DNA from: JANMAT01 sp031359995
GTDB lineage: Bacteria > Actinomycetota > Acidimicrobiia > Acidimicrobiales > Ilumatobacteraceae
Length of the DNA: 51,646 nt
NCBI GenBank assembly: GCA_031359995.1
Contig: JANMAT010000036.1
Coordinates: forward strand, 1 to 51,646
Direction: 5' to 3'
The translations under genes and the position numbers were made by a program. Under the pieces are notes generated by a model. That model made no database searches. It worked only from the letters and a program-made list of their open reading frames with translations, and had not been told where the DNA came from. Numbering within the stretch: the stretch's first letter is position 1; every line of letters starts with the position of its first letter. Below, one piece after another: positions 35,667 through 44,266 of the stretch.

Positions 35667-38506
35667 GGCTGCAGCCCCGGCACGTGACCGGCCCAGCGCT
35701 GCACGAGCGTGGCGACGGGCACGTCGATGGTGACGTCGCGCACGATGATGCGCAGCGTGGGGTCGTCGGTGACCGTGCCCAGCCGCAGGGCGTCGCCGTC
35801 CATCAGCTCCACGAACTCCTCGGCCTGCTCCGGGGCGACCTCCACGAGGAGGCGGCCGTTGGACTCGCTGAACAGCGTGACGACCGGGTCGCCGTCGGCG
35901 GCCAGGGCGAGGCCGAGCCGGCCACCGATGGCCATCTCGGCGGCGGCGACGGCCAGGCCGCCCTCGGCCAGGTCGTGGGCGGCCCGCACCAGCCCGGCGG
36001 CGATGGCGGCGTGCAGGCGCCGGTAGCGGGCGGGCGCCTGACGGTCGGGGCCGGGCACGGCGCCACCGGCGTCGACCCCCAGCACCACGTCGAGGTGGCT
36101 GCCCCGCAGTTCGTCGAGCGTGCGCCCCACCAGGAAGACGATGTCTCCCGGCGTCTTGGCGTCGCTGGTGCAGGTGCGCAGGCGGTCGGGCACCACGCCG
36201 AGGGCGTGGATCACGAGCGTGGGAGGGATGGCGTGCCGCTGGCCGTCGTTGCCCAAGTACTCGTTGTTCAGGCTGTCCTTGCCCGACACGTAGGGCGCCC
36301 GGTGGGCGATGGCGGCGGCGCAGCAGCCCTCGACGGCGGCGACGAGCTGGCCAAGGGTCTCGGGCCGGCGTGGGTCACCCCACGAGAAGTTGTCGAGCAG
36401 GGCGATGCGGTCGGGGTCGGCGCCCACCGCCACCACGTTGCGAATGGCCTCGTCGACCACGCTCCACGCCATGCGTTCGGCATCGAGGGCGCCGTAGCGC
36501 GTGTTCACCCCGATGCCGATGGCCGCGGCCCGATCGCTCACGGCGCCCACCGGCACGATCACCGCGGCATCGGCCGGACCGTCGTCGGCCGCGCCACCGT
36601 ACGGCCGCACGACCGTGCCCCCCAGCACCTCGTGGTCGTAGCCGGTGACCACGTCCTGGTTCGAGCGCAGGTTCACGTGGCCGAGCAGGGCCAGCAGCGT
36701 GGCGCCGGCGTCGGTCACCGTGCGCTCGCCGTGGGGCACAGGGGCCACCGGATGGGCGGCCACCAGCTCGCGGGTGGGCCGGCCATCGTGCAGGAAGGTG
36801 ACGTCCAGTTCGGCGGCCACACGACCACCGGCACGCACCACGAGGCGGCCGTCGCCGGTGAAGGCACCGATGTCGGACAGCTCCACCTCGTAGCGGGCGC
36901 ACACGGCCCGCAGAGCCGTCGTCTGGTCGGGCGCCACGGCCAGCACCATTCGCTCCTGGGCCTCGGACAGCCACGTCTCCCACGGTGCCAGGCCGGGGTA
37001 CTTGCGGGGTACGAGGTCGAGCTGCACGTCGGCGCCGAGCACTGCGGCCATCTCGCCCACGGCCGACGACAGGCCGCCCGCGCCGCAGTCGGTGATGGCG
37101 TGGTAGAGGCCGGCATCCCGCGCCGCGAGCACCACGTCCAGCGTGCCCTTCTCGACGATGGGGTCACCGATCTGCACGCTGGCGCCGGCGACCTCGCCGG
37201 TGGTGGCGTCCATCGTCATCGACGAGAACGTGGCGCCGCGGATGCCGTCACGGCCGGTGCGGCCGCCGATGACGATGACCCGGTCGCCGGCCTGCGGCTC
37301 GCAGCGGTGGCCGCCCACGGGCAGCACACCCACGCACCCGCAGAACACGAGCGGGTTGGCGGTGTAGCCGTGCTCGTAAGCGATGGCGCCGGCCACGGTG
37401 GGCACGCCGAGCTTGTTGCCGTAGTCGGCCACGCCCGCGATGACGCCGTCACGGATGCGGCGCGGGTGCAGCACCCCGGCGGGCAGGGTGGCCGGGTCGG
37501 TGTCGGGTGGGCCGAAGCACAGCACGTCGGTGACGGCGATCGGGCGGGCCGACACGCCGAGCACGTCACGCAGCACGCCACCGACGCCGGTGTTGGCGCC
37601 ACCGAACGGCTCGACCGCCGAGGGGTGGTTGTGGGTCTCGGCCTTGATGGCCAGTTCGACGGCGTCGTCGAAGGCGACGATGCCGGCGTTGTCGACGAAG
37701 GCCGACACGACCCATGGTGCGGCGATGGTGTCGGTGGCATTGCGGAGCTGCTCGAGCAGCGGCGTGATGGGCGTGCCGTCGGCCCACGAGAGCCGGGCCC
37801 GGAACGTCTTGTGGGCGCAGTGCTCACTCCACGTCTGGGCCAGCATCTCGAGCTCGACGTCGGTGGGCGGGCGGCCCAGGGACGCGAAGTGGGCCTGCAC
37901 CACGAGCAGTTCGGCCGGGTCGAGGGCGAGACCGCGTGACACCGACAGGGCGGCCAGGTCGGCCGGCGCCAGACCGGCGAGCGGCACCGGTGTGACATCA
38001 CCGTCGGCATCACCGTCGGCGTCACCGCCGGTGTCGTGCGGTTCGATGCACCCGATGGCAGCGTGCTCGACCACGGGGTTGGCCAACAGGCGGGCGATCA
38101 GTCGGTCGAGGTCGTCGTCGTCGACCGTGCCGTACACCTCGAACCGAGTGCCGGTGGCCACGTCGAAAGCCGACTCCATGCCGATCAGGCGGGCACCGCG
38201 CGTCACGGCCTGGGCCACCGGATCGGTGACGCCGGCGTGGAGCACCGTCTCGACCACGCGGCCGCCCTCCACCACCGCGCTGCGCTCCCAGGTGGCGTCA
38301 TGCAGCAGCGGATCGGTGAGCACCGAGCCCACCAGGCGGTCACGGTCGATGGGCCCGTGCGCGCGCACGAACACCAGGGCGGCCCGCTCGATGCGCGTGA
38401 CGCCGGGCACCCCCAGCCAACGAGCCTGTTCGGCCAGCTCGTGCGCCTCTGATCCGCGTCCGCGCGCGCGGACGGTGAGGCATCTCCATCCACCCGGCCC
38501 AGGCAC
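35663..38506 (-). CDS. purL: FGAM synthase, fused PurS-PurL (PurSL)
   Basis: 947 residues, between small PurL (about 740) and large PurL (about 1300). The first 155 residues form two PurS-like half-domains: 8-70 (ELAEQARWLGVPGVTRIERA, FVRAHGPIDRD, LTDPLLHD) and 85-155 (HAGVTDPVAQAVTRGARLIG, LLANPVVEHAAI). A repetitive Asp/Gly linker (158-171) follows, then the PurL catalytic part (TWSEHCAHKTF, KAETHNHPSAVEPFGGANTG, the second-half DCGAGGLSSAVGEMA). No glutaminase domain; that is PurQ. GTG start at 38506 with TAGGGT 6 nt upstream, so this first gene of the purine operon is probably leaderless. It needs no separate PurS. Confidence 0.93.
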   Translation of the reverse strand: MPGPGGWRCLTVRARGRGSEAHELAEQARWLGVPGVTRIERAALVFVRAHGPIDRDRLVGSVLTDPLLHDATWERSAVVEGGRVVETVLHAGVTDPVAQAVTRGARLIGMESAFDVATGTRFEVYGTVDDDDLDRLIARLLANPVVEHAAIGCIEPHDTGGDADGDADGDVTPVPLAGLAPADLAALSVSRGLALDPAELLVVQAHFASLGRPPTDVELEMLAQTWSEHCAHKTFRARLSWADGTPITPLLEQLRNATDTIAAPWVVSAFVDNAGIVAFDDAVELAIKAETHNHPSAVEPFGGANTGVGGVLRDVLGVSARPIAVTDVLCFGPPDTDPATLPAGVLHPRRIRDGVIAGVADYGNKLGVPTVAGAIAYEHGYTANPLVFCGCVGVLPVGGHRCEPQAGDRVIVIGGRTGRDGIRGATFSSMTMDATTGEVAGASVQIGDPIVEKGTLDVVLAARDAGLYHAITDCGAGGLSSAVGEMAAVLGADVQLDLVPRKYPGLAPWETWLSEAQERMVLAVAPDQTTALRAVCARYEVELSDIGAFTGDGRLVVRAGGRVAAELDVTFLHDGRPTRELVAAHPVAPVPHGERTVTDAGATLLALLGHVNLRSNQDVVTGYDHEVLGGTVVRPYGGAADDGPADAAVIVPVGAVSDRAAAIGIGVNTRYGALDAERMAWSVVDEAIRNVVAVGADPDRIALLDNFSWGDPRRPETLGQLVAAVEGCCAAAIAHRAPYVSGKDSLNNEYLGNDGQRHAIPPTLVIHALGVVPDRLRTCTSDAKTPGDIVFLVGRTLDELRGSHLDVVLGVDAGGAVPGPDRQAPARYRRLHAAIAAGLVRAAHDLAEGGLAVAAAEMAIGGRLGLALAADGDPVVTLFSESNGRLLVEVAPEQAEEFVELMDGDALRLGTVTDDPTLRIIVRDVTIDVPVATLVQRWAGHVPGLQP
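37996..38031. repeat. 12-bp tandem repeat (3 units) in the PurS-PurL linker
   Basis: Three units of CATCACCGTCGG (third copy CGTCACCGCCGG) encode the DADGDADGDV linker exactly between the PurS-like region and the catalytic PurL region. In frame, like the repeat at the uvrC end. Confidence 0.85.
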
Positions 38507-38512
38507 AGGTCG

Positions 38513-38518
38513 ACCCTA
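38513..38518 (-). promoter_or_regulatory. Putative -10 element of the purine operon
   Basis: TAGGGT on the minus strand with the 6-nt spacer CGACCT before the GTG of purSL. The 127-bp gap to prfC shows no evident purine riboswitch or PUR-box pair. Confidence 0.5.
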
Positions 38519-38599
38519 GCGGCCGGGCCGCTTGCCATGCCGTTCGGCGGGTTGACGACTTGTTCAGAACGGAACCCGACGGGCGCGGCGCGGCCTCCG

Positions 38600-38605
38600 T
38601 ACACT
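38600..38605 (+). promoter_or_regulatory. Putative -10 element of prfC
   Basis: TACACT 28 nt before the ATG of prfC. Unlike the leaderless genes this would give an untranslated leader of about 20 nt; only a weak GAGA-type ribosome-binding site is seen. No clear -35. Confidence 0.35.
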
Positions 38606-38633
38606 GGGCGGGCTCCCCTCCAGAGACGACGCC

Positions 38634-40235
38634 ATGACCCTCTCCGACCAGGTCCACCTCGAAGCAGCGCGACGTCGGACCTTCGCCATCATCTCCCACC
38701 CCGACGCCGGCAAGACCACCCTCACCGAGAAGTTCCTGCTGTACGGCGGCGCCCTGCAGTCAGCCGGTGCGGTCAAGGCGCGCGGCGGGCGACGGTCGGC
38801 CACGTCGGACTGGATGGAGATGGAGCAAGAGCGCGGCATCTCGATCACGTCCACCGTGCTGCAGTTCCCGTATCGGGACTTCGTCGTGAACCTGCTCGAC
38901 ACGCCGGGCCACAAAGACTTCTCCGAAGACACCTACCGCGTGCTGTCGGCCGCCGACGCCGCGGTCATGGTGCTCGACGCGGCCAAGGGCATCGAACCCC
39001 AGACGCTGAAGCTGTTCGAGGTCTGCCGGGCTCGCGAGATCCCCCTGCTCACCTTCGTCAACAAGTGGGACCGCCCGGGCCGCGAGCCGCTCGACCTGCT
39101 CGACGAGATCGAGCGTCTGCTCGACGTGAAGGCCACCCCCATCACCTGGCCCGTGGGCGTGGCCGGCGACTTCCGTGGTGTGGTCGAGGTCGCCACCGGC
39201 GAGTACACCCGGTTCACCCGCACCAGCCGCGGGGCCAGCGAGGCGGGCGAAGAGGTCGTCGACACCGCCCGGGCCGAGGCCGAGGAGGGCTCGGCGTGGA
39301 CCCAGGCCCGCGACGAGGTCGAGTTGCTGTCCATCACCGGCGCCGAGCACGGCCTCGACACGTTCCTGGCCGGCATCACCACGCCGGTGTTCTTCGGGTC
39401 GGCCATCACCAACTTCGGGGTGCGCAAGCTGCTCGACGGTGTCATCGACCTGGCCCCGGCGCCCACCGACCGCGCCGACGCCGACGGCAAGGTCCGCGCT
39501 CTCGACGAGCCGTTCTCGGCGTTCGTGTTCAAGGTGCAGGCCAACATGGACCGCAACCATCGCGACCGCATCGCGTTCGCCCGGGTGTGCTCGGGCCGCT
39601 TCGAACGGGGCATGGTCGTGACCCACGCCCGCACGGGCAAGCCCTTTGCCACCAAGTACGCCCACTCGGTGTTCGGCCAGGAGCGCGAGACGGTGGAGGA
39701 GGCCTTTCCCGGCGACGTGGTGGGCCTGGTGAACGCCACCGACGTGCGTGTGGGCGACACGCTGTACTCCGGCCCGAAGGTCGCCTTCGCCGGCATCCCG
39801 AGCTTCTCCCCCGAGTTCTTCGCCACGGCCCGAGCCCTCGACCCGGCCCGGTACAAGCAGTTCCACCGCGGCATCGCCCAGCTCGACGAGGAAGGCGTGG
39901 TGCAGGTGCTGCGCCAGCCAGACAACCCCGAGCAGCCGCCGGTGCTGGCAGCCGTGGGTCAGCTGCAGTTCGAGGTCGTGGCCAACCGCATGGCCCGCGA
40001 GTTCGGCGCCCCCACCGAACTGTCGAGCAGCCGGTTCACCCTGGCACGCCGCACCGACGAGGCGAGCCGGGCCAAGCTGGCCCGCATGAACGGGGTCGAG
40101 GTCATGCGGCGGTCCGACGGGCTGCTGCTGGCGCTGTTCGAGTCGAAGCACTGGCTCAACCACCTGAAGGCGAACCAGCCCGAGCTCACGCTGGAGCCGT
40201 TGGTGGCCGGGGCGCTGGCCGACCTGTCGGCCTGA
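38634..40235 (+). CDS. prfC: Peptide chain release factor 3
   Basis: 533 residues; translational GTPase that recycles RF1/RF2 from the ribosome after termination. The GTPase motifs are G1 SHPDAGKTT (about residue 21), G3 DTPGHKDF and G4 NKWDRPGREP. RF3-specific features are the KARGGRRSATSDWMEMEQERG switch region (in part: SDWMEMEQERGISIT) and the C-terminal VGQLQFEVVANRM segment. Length is standard. ATG start at 38634. RF3 is not universal in bacteria. It lies divergent from purSL and converges on the DUF1330 gene 28 bp downstream. Confidence 0.95.
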   Translation: MTLSDQVHLEAARRRTFAIISHPDAGKTTLTEKFLLYGGALQSAGAVKARGGRRSATSDWMEMEQERGISITSTVLQFPYRDFVVNLLDTPGHKDFSEDTYRVLSAADAAVMVLDAAKGIEPQTLKLFEVCRAREIPLLTFVNKWDRPGREPLDLLDEIERLLDVKATPITWPVGVAGDFRGVVEVATGEYTRFTRTSRGASEAGEEVVDTARAEAEEGSAWTQARDEVELLSITGAEHGLDTFLAGITTPVFFGSAITNFGVRKLLDGVIDLAPAPTDRADADGKVRALDEPFSAFVFKVQANMDRNHRDRIAFARVCSGRFERGMVVTHARTGKPFATKYAHSVFGQERETVEEAFPGDVVGLVNATDVRVGDTLYSGPKVAFAGIPSFSPEFFATARALDPARYKQFHRGIAQLDEEGVVQVLRQPDNPEQPPVLAAVGQLQFEVVANRMAREFGAPTELSSSRFTLARRTDEASRAKLARMNGVEVMRRSDGLLLALFESKHWLNHLKANQPELTLEPLVAGALADLSA

Positions 40236-40263
40236 GCGCCCCGCTCACGTTCGTCAGCCGAGA

Positions 40264-40551
40264 TCAGAAGCCGTCGACGATGACGGCGAAGCCGTCGGTC
40301 GAACTGTGACGCATGCCGATGATCGCCTGGTAGGCGTCGGAGTCGTACCACGCCTTCAGCGCCGCCCGGTCGGGGAACTCGAGGATCACGACGCGCTCAC
40401 CGGCGGGCGTGCCCTCCAGGACCTCCGCGTTGTTGTTGACGACGATGGGCTTGACGGTGTGCCCGGCGAGGGTCGGACCGGCTGCGGCGCTATAGGCGGC
40501 GAGACCTTCCGGATCGGTGATGCGGGCGTTGACGACGAGGTAGCAGGCCAT
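40264..40551 (-). CDS. DUF1330 domain-containing protein
   Basis: 95 residues of the dimeric alpha/beta-barrel DUF1330 family: the start MACYLVVNARITDPEGLAAY, the strand VVILEFPDRAALKAWYDSD and the end DGFAVIVDGF are characteristic. Members are small cytoplasmic proteins of unknown enzymology. The ATG at 40551 is preceded by CAAGAT at 8 nt, a borderline match to the leaderless pattern. It is monocistronic and divergent from the cyclase gene; the 170 bp between them contain a TACCCT hexamer at 40657-40662 but no other clear element. Confidence 0.88.
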   Translation of the reverse strand: MACYLVVNARITDPEGLAAYSAAAGPTLAGHTVKPIVVNNNAEVLEGTPAGERVVILEFPDRAALKAWYDSDAYQAIIGMRHSSTDGFAVIVDGF

Positions 40552-40721
40552 GAGCAGGCATCTTGCCAGGCCGACGAGCGCCCTCCGAACCGGCCCGGTC
40601 GGGCGGGCACCCCGGCCGCCGCCGAGAATCGTCGCCGCGGGTGGGTCGTCCTGCCGTACCCTGGCGGTGACCCCTGCCCCACCCCACGACGGCGGCCGGG
40701 GGCCGAAGCGAGCGAACCCCG

Positions 40722-43700
40722 TTGATCTGTCCATCCTGCAGCCGCCCCACGCCCGAGGGGGCCGCGTTCTGCCCCTCGTGTGGCGCGGGCCTGGCCGCGC
40801 TGGCCTCCGCGCCGGGGCGCGGTGACGAGCGCCGCATCGTGACCGTGCTCTTCGCCGACGTCGTGGGCTTCACCGGCCTGGCCGAGCGGCGCGATCCCGA
40901 GCAGGTGAAGCGGCTCATCGACGGTTGCCTGCAGCGGCTGGTGGCCGACATCGACGCGCACGGCGGCCGGGTCGACAAGATCCTGGGCGACGGCGTGCTC
41001 GCCCTGTTCGGGGCACCCGTGGCCCACGAGGACGACGCCGAGCGGGGCGTCCGCACGGGACTGGCCATGCAGTCGACCATCGAGTCCTACGCGACATCGG
41101 CCGGTGTGCCGGTGCGGTTGCGCGTCGGTGTGGCCACGGGCGAGGTGCTGGTGGGCTCGCTGCGCGCCGGCGGCGACTACACCGCCCTGGGCGACGTGGT
41201 GAACCTGGCGTCGCGCCTGCAGAGCGAGGCGCCGCCCGGTGGCGTCCTCGTGGCCGCCAGCACCCACGCCACGACCAGTCGGGTCATCGCCTACGAGCCG
41301 TTCGGGCCGCTGCAGGTGCGCGGCCGCATCGAGCCGGTCGACACCTGGTTGGCCGTCGAGCCGCTGGCCCTGCCGGGCGCCCGGGGCGGACGGCGCCTGC
41401 CCCTCATCGGCCGGGACGACGAGCTGAGCGCGCTGGTCGCCGCCGCGAACCTGGCCATCGAGCGTCGGCGGCCGCTGGTGATCGCCATCGAGGGCGAGGG
41501 CGGCATGGGCAAGAGCCGCCTGGCCGAGGAACTGGTCGACGGGTTGGGCGAGCGCCCCGGCGTGCTCACGGTGGCGGGCCGCTGCCTGCCCTACGGTGAG
41601 ACGGCTCCGCTGGCCCCGTTGGCCTTCGCCATCCGGCCCGTGCTCGGCCTGGCCGACGACGGCCCGGTGGAGCGTGAAGCGGTGGCCGAGGCGATCCGCC
41701 AGACCGGTTCCGAGCTGCCGCTCCCTCTGGAGCGCGTCGTCGACGCGCTCCTGTACCTGCTCGGCTCGGCCTCACCGCTCGATGCACTCGAGCCAGCCAG
41801 TGCCGACGAGGAGGTCGTGCGCGGTCTGGCGGCCACGCTGGCGTCGGCCTCGCGCCGGCGGGCCATCGTGATCCGACTCGGCGACCTCCACTGGGCCGAC
41901 CCCACGCTGCTCGACGTGCTGGCGTCGGTGCTGCGGCGCCTGCCGTCGGTGCCCGTGGTGATCGCCACCACCGCCCGACCGGAGGAAGGGGTGGCGTGGC
42001 CACCCATGGGCGCCCGCCACAGCACGTACCTGCTACGTCTCGATCCCCTCAGCGGCGCCGACGCCGAGGAGCTGGCCAGCCTGGCGCTGGGCGACGCCGA
42101 CGACCCCACCCTGCGCCACGAACTGCTGCGCCGCAGCGGCGGCAACCCGCTCTTCATCGAGCAGCTCGCCGCCCTGGTGGCCGAGGTCGGACCCGACGCC
42201 GCTGGCCCCACGTTGCCCCAGACCCTGCGCGGCCTGGTCGCCGCCCGCCTCGACGCGCTGGCGCCCGACGAGCGGGCCATGCTCGACAACGCCGCCGTGC
42301 TCGGCGTGTCGGGTCGGTGGCGCACGCTCGAGCGCTTCGGCATGGCCATGAACCAGCAGCCCCGTCGATCGACGCTGGAGGCGTTGGCGTCGGCCGACCT
42401 GCTCGTGCTCGAAGGCAACGGCTGGCGCTTCCGCTCCCCCACCGTGCGCGAGGTCGCCTACCAGACCCTCACCAAGACGGTACGCGCTCAACGCCACGCC
42501 GGCGTGGCCGTCGCCATCGAGGACATGGCGAAGGGCAAGAGCGACGTGGCCGAGGTGCTGGCTCACCACTGGAGCGTCGCCGCCGGTCTGCTCGTGGAGA
42601 TCGGCGCGGTGCCCGGGATACCCCACGATGTCGTCGACAAGGCGGTGCACTGGTCGTTCCTGGCCGCTCGTCACGCCCTCGACCGCCAGGGCTTCCTGAA
42701 CGCCGAGCGCTTCGCCGACGCCGCGCTCGGCATCCTCGCCACCGCCGGCGAGCACGCCGTGGTGCCCCGCGATGCCGCCGACGTGCATCGAGCCCGACGG
42801 CGGCTGCTGCTGGCCCGGGGCGAGGCCCGTCTCGGCCTGCGCCACTACGACGCCGCCCGGGCCGATCTCGACGCGGTGTTCCAGAGCGCGGCCGACGCGC
42901 CCGAGACGGTGAGCGACAAGGCCCGTGGTCACGCCAAGCGGCTGCTGGGTCAGCTCGAGTTCCAGACCGGTCGGGCCGAGGTGGCCATCGCCACCTTGCG
43001 CGAGGCGGTCACCGCCATCCGCGCCACCGATGATGCCGCCGCACTGGCGTTGGCCCTGCGCACGCTCGGGATGGTGCTCGTGCTGGCCGGCTTCGCCGCC
43101 GAAGCCGAGGCGCCGCTGGCCGAAGCCCAGGAGCTGTACACGGCGCTCGGCGATCAGCGGGGCCTGGCGTGGGTCAACCAGCACCGGGCGTGGACCGCGT
43201 TCGTGAAGGGCGCCCGGGCCGAGGCCGACGCCCGCCTCGAGGACGCCGACATCGCGTTCTCGTCGCTCGGCGACCACAACGGGCGCTCGTGGGTGCTCGG
43301 GTTGCGGGCCTTCATCCGCTTCCAGCAGGGTCGCCTGGACGATGCCGAGGCGCTGGCGTCGCTCGTCATGCGCGAGGCCGACGAGCACGACGACAAGTGG
43401 GCCGCATCGATGATGCGCGTGCTGCTCGGCGGGCTGCGCCTCTGGTCGGGCCGCGTCAGCGAGGCGCTGACCTTGGCCGAGAAGGCACGCGTCGGCTTCC
43501 GGGCCCTGGGCGACCGCTACGGCGAGGCGCAGGCCGCCGGGTTGCTGGTGCGGGCCGAGGTCGCCGGGGGCCAGACCGCCGACGCCCAGCGCGAGCTGGA
43601 GCGGCTGGCCGCGGTGGCCGACACCGATCCGCGCCGGGCCTGGGTCGCCCTCGTCACCGCGGGCGCCGCGGTGCACGCCGGCGATCCCCGCCGGGCGGTG

Positions 43701-44264
43701 GCCGCCGCGGATGCCGCACTGGCCAACGCCGCCCTCGATGGCATCGGACTGTCGGAGCTGTGGGCGGCGCTGGCCGTCGCCCGGCTTCAGCTCGGTGACG
43801 TTGACGGTTCGCTGGAAGCGGCCAGCCGCGCCACCGACCTGGACGCCGAGTCGATCTACCCGAAGGGCGTGGCCGCCATGGCGCTGGTGGCCTCGGGTGC
43901 CGTCGATGACGCGATCGACCGGGTCGTCGAGGTGCTCGCCCACCCGGGAGCGTCCTACCTGGACCGCATCACCGCCGCTGCCGCCGGCGTGCTGGCCCGC
44001 ATCGCCACCGGCGAGCTCGACGGTGCCAACGTGCTCCTGAGCGAGGTGCAGGCCACCGCGGCGGGCTCGGAGGACGTGCTGGCCGGCACGATGGCCCATG
44101 TGACCGCCGGCCTGCTGGCCGCGGCGCGCTTCGGGTCACCGCTCGAAGTGCCCACCGGCGTGCTGCCCCAGGGTTGGACCACCGCGTGGATGGCCATGGC
44201 CGCCGGTGCCGACGGCGTGCGCCGCACCCGCCGAGAACCGGCCAGCACCGACCAGCGCGCCTGA
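40722..44264 (+). CDS. Zinc-ribbon / class III adenylate cyclase / AAA ATPase / TPR signalling protein
   Basis: 1180 residues. The N-terminal zinc ribbon has Cys3, Cys6, Cys17 and Cys20. The class III cyclase domain (about 36-215) has metal aspartates 46 and 90, purine-selecting Lys86 and Thr154, and transition-state Asn161 and Arg165, so it should be a catalytically competent adenylate cyclase when dimeric. A STAND/AAA-type ATPase follows (Walker A GEGGMGKSR near 258, Walker B region RLGDLHWADP), then about 500 residues of TPR-like helices with no LuxR-type HTH. No membrane helix, so cytoplasmic. The start appears to be TTG at 40722, directly encoding the ribbon; no ATG or GTG fits. What it senses is unknown. 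Confidence 0.88.
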   Translation: MICPSCSRPTPEGAAFCPSCGAGLAALASAPGRGDERRIVTVLFADVVGFTGLAERRDPEQVKRLIDGCLQRLVADIDAHGGRVDKILGDGVLALFGAPVAHEDDAERGVRTGLAMQSTIESYATSAGVPVRLRVGVATGEVLVGSLRAGGDYTALGDVVNLASRLQSEAPPGGVLVAASTHATTSRVIAYEPFGPLQVRGRIEPVDTWLAVEPLALPGARGGRRLPLIGRDDELSALVAAANLAIERRRPLVIAIEGEGGMGKSRLAEELVDGLGERPGVLTVAGRCLPYGETAPLAPLAFAIRPVLGLADDGPVEREAVAEAIRQTGSELPLPLERVVDALLYLLGSASPLDALEPASADEEVVRGLAATLASASRRRAIVIRLGDLHWADPTLLDVLASVLRRLPSVPVVIATTARPEEGVAWPPMGARHSTYLLRLDPLSGADAEELASLALGDADDPTLRHELLRRSGGNPLFIEQLAALVAEVGPDAAGPTLPQTLRGLVAARLDALAPDERAMLDNAAVLGVSGRWRTLERFGMAMNQQPRRSTLEALASADLLVLEGNGWRFRSPTVREVAYQTLTKTVRAQRHAGVAVAIEDMAKGKSDVAEVLAHHWSVAAGLLVEIGAVPGIPHDVVDKAVHWSFLAARHALDRQGFLNAERFADAALGILATAGEHAVVPRDAADVHRARRRLLLARGEARLGLRHYDAARADLDAVFQSAADAPETVSDKARGHAKRLLGQLEFQTGRAEVAIATLREAVTAIRATDDAAALALALRTLGMVLVLAGFAAEAEAPLAEAQELYTALGDQRGLAWVNQHRAWTAFVKGARAEADARLEDADIAFSSLGDHNGRSWVLGLRAFIRFQQGRLDDAEALASLVMREADEHDDKWAASMMRVLLGGLRLWSGRVSEALTLAEKARVGFRALGDRYGEAQAAGLLVRAEVAGGQTADAQRELERLAAVADTDPRRAWVALVTAGAAVHAGDPRRAVAAADAALANAALDGIGLSELWAALAVARLQLGDVDGSLEAASRATDLDAESIYPKGVAAMALVASGAVDDAIDRVVEVLAHPGASYLDRITAAAAGVLARIATGELDGANVLLSEVQATAAGSEDVLAGTMAHVTAGLLAAARFGSPLEVPTGVLPQGWTTAWMAMAAGADGVRRTRREPASTDQRA

Positions 44265-44266
44265 GC

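Noticed and set aside
38507..38633. Purine-responsive operator or riboswitch before purSL
   Set aside because: No guanine-riboswitch core or recognisable PUR-box pair is visible in the 127-bp gap.
42033..44099. 688-codon minus-strand frame opposite the cyclase gene
   Set aside because: Composition typical of antisense shadows, no recognisable domain, and the plus strand has clear zinc-ribbon, cyclase and ATPase motifs.
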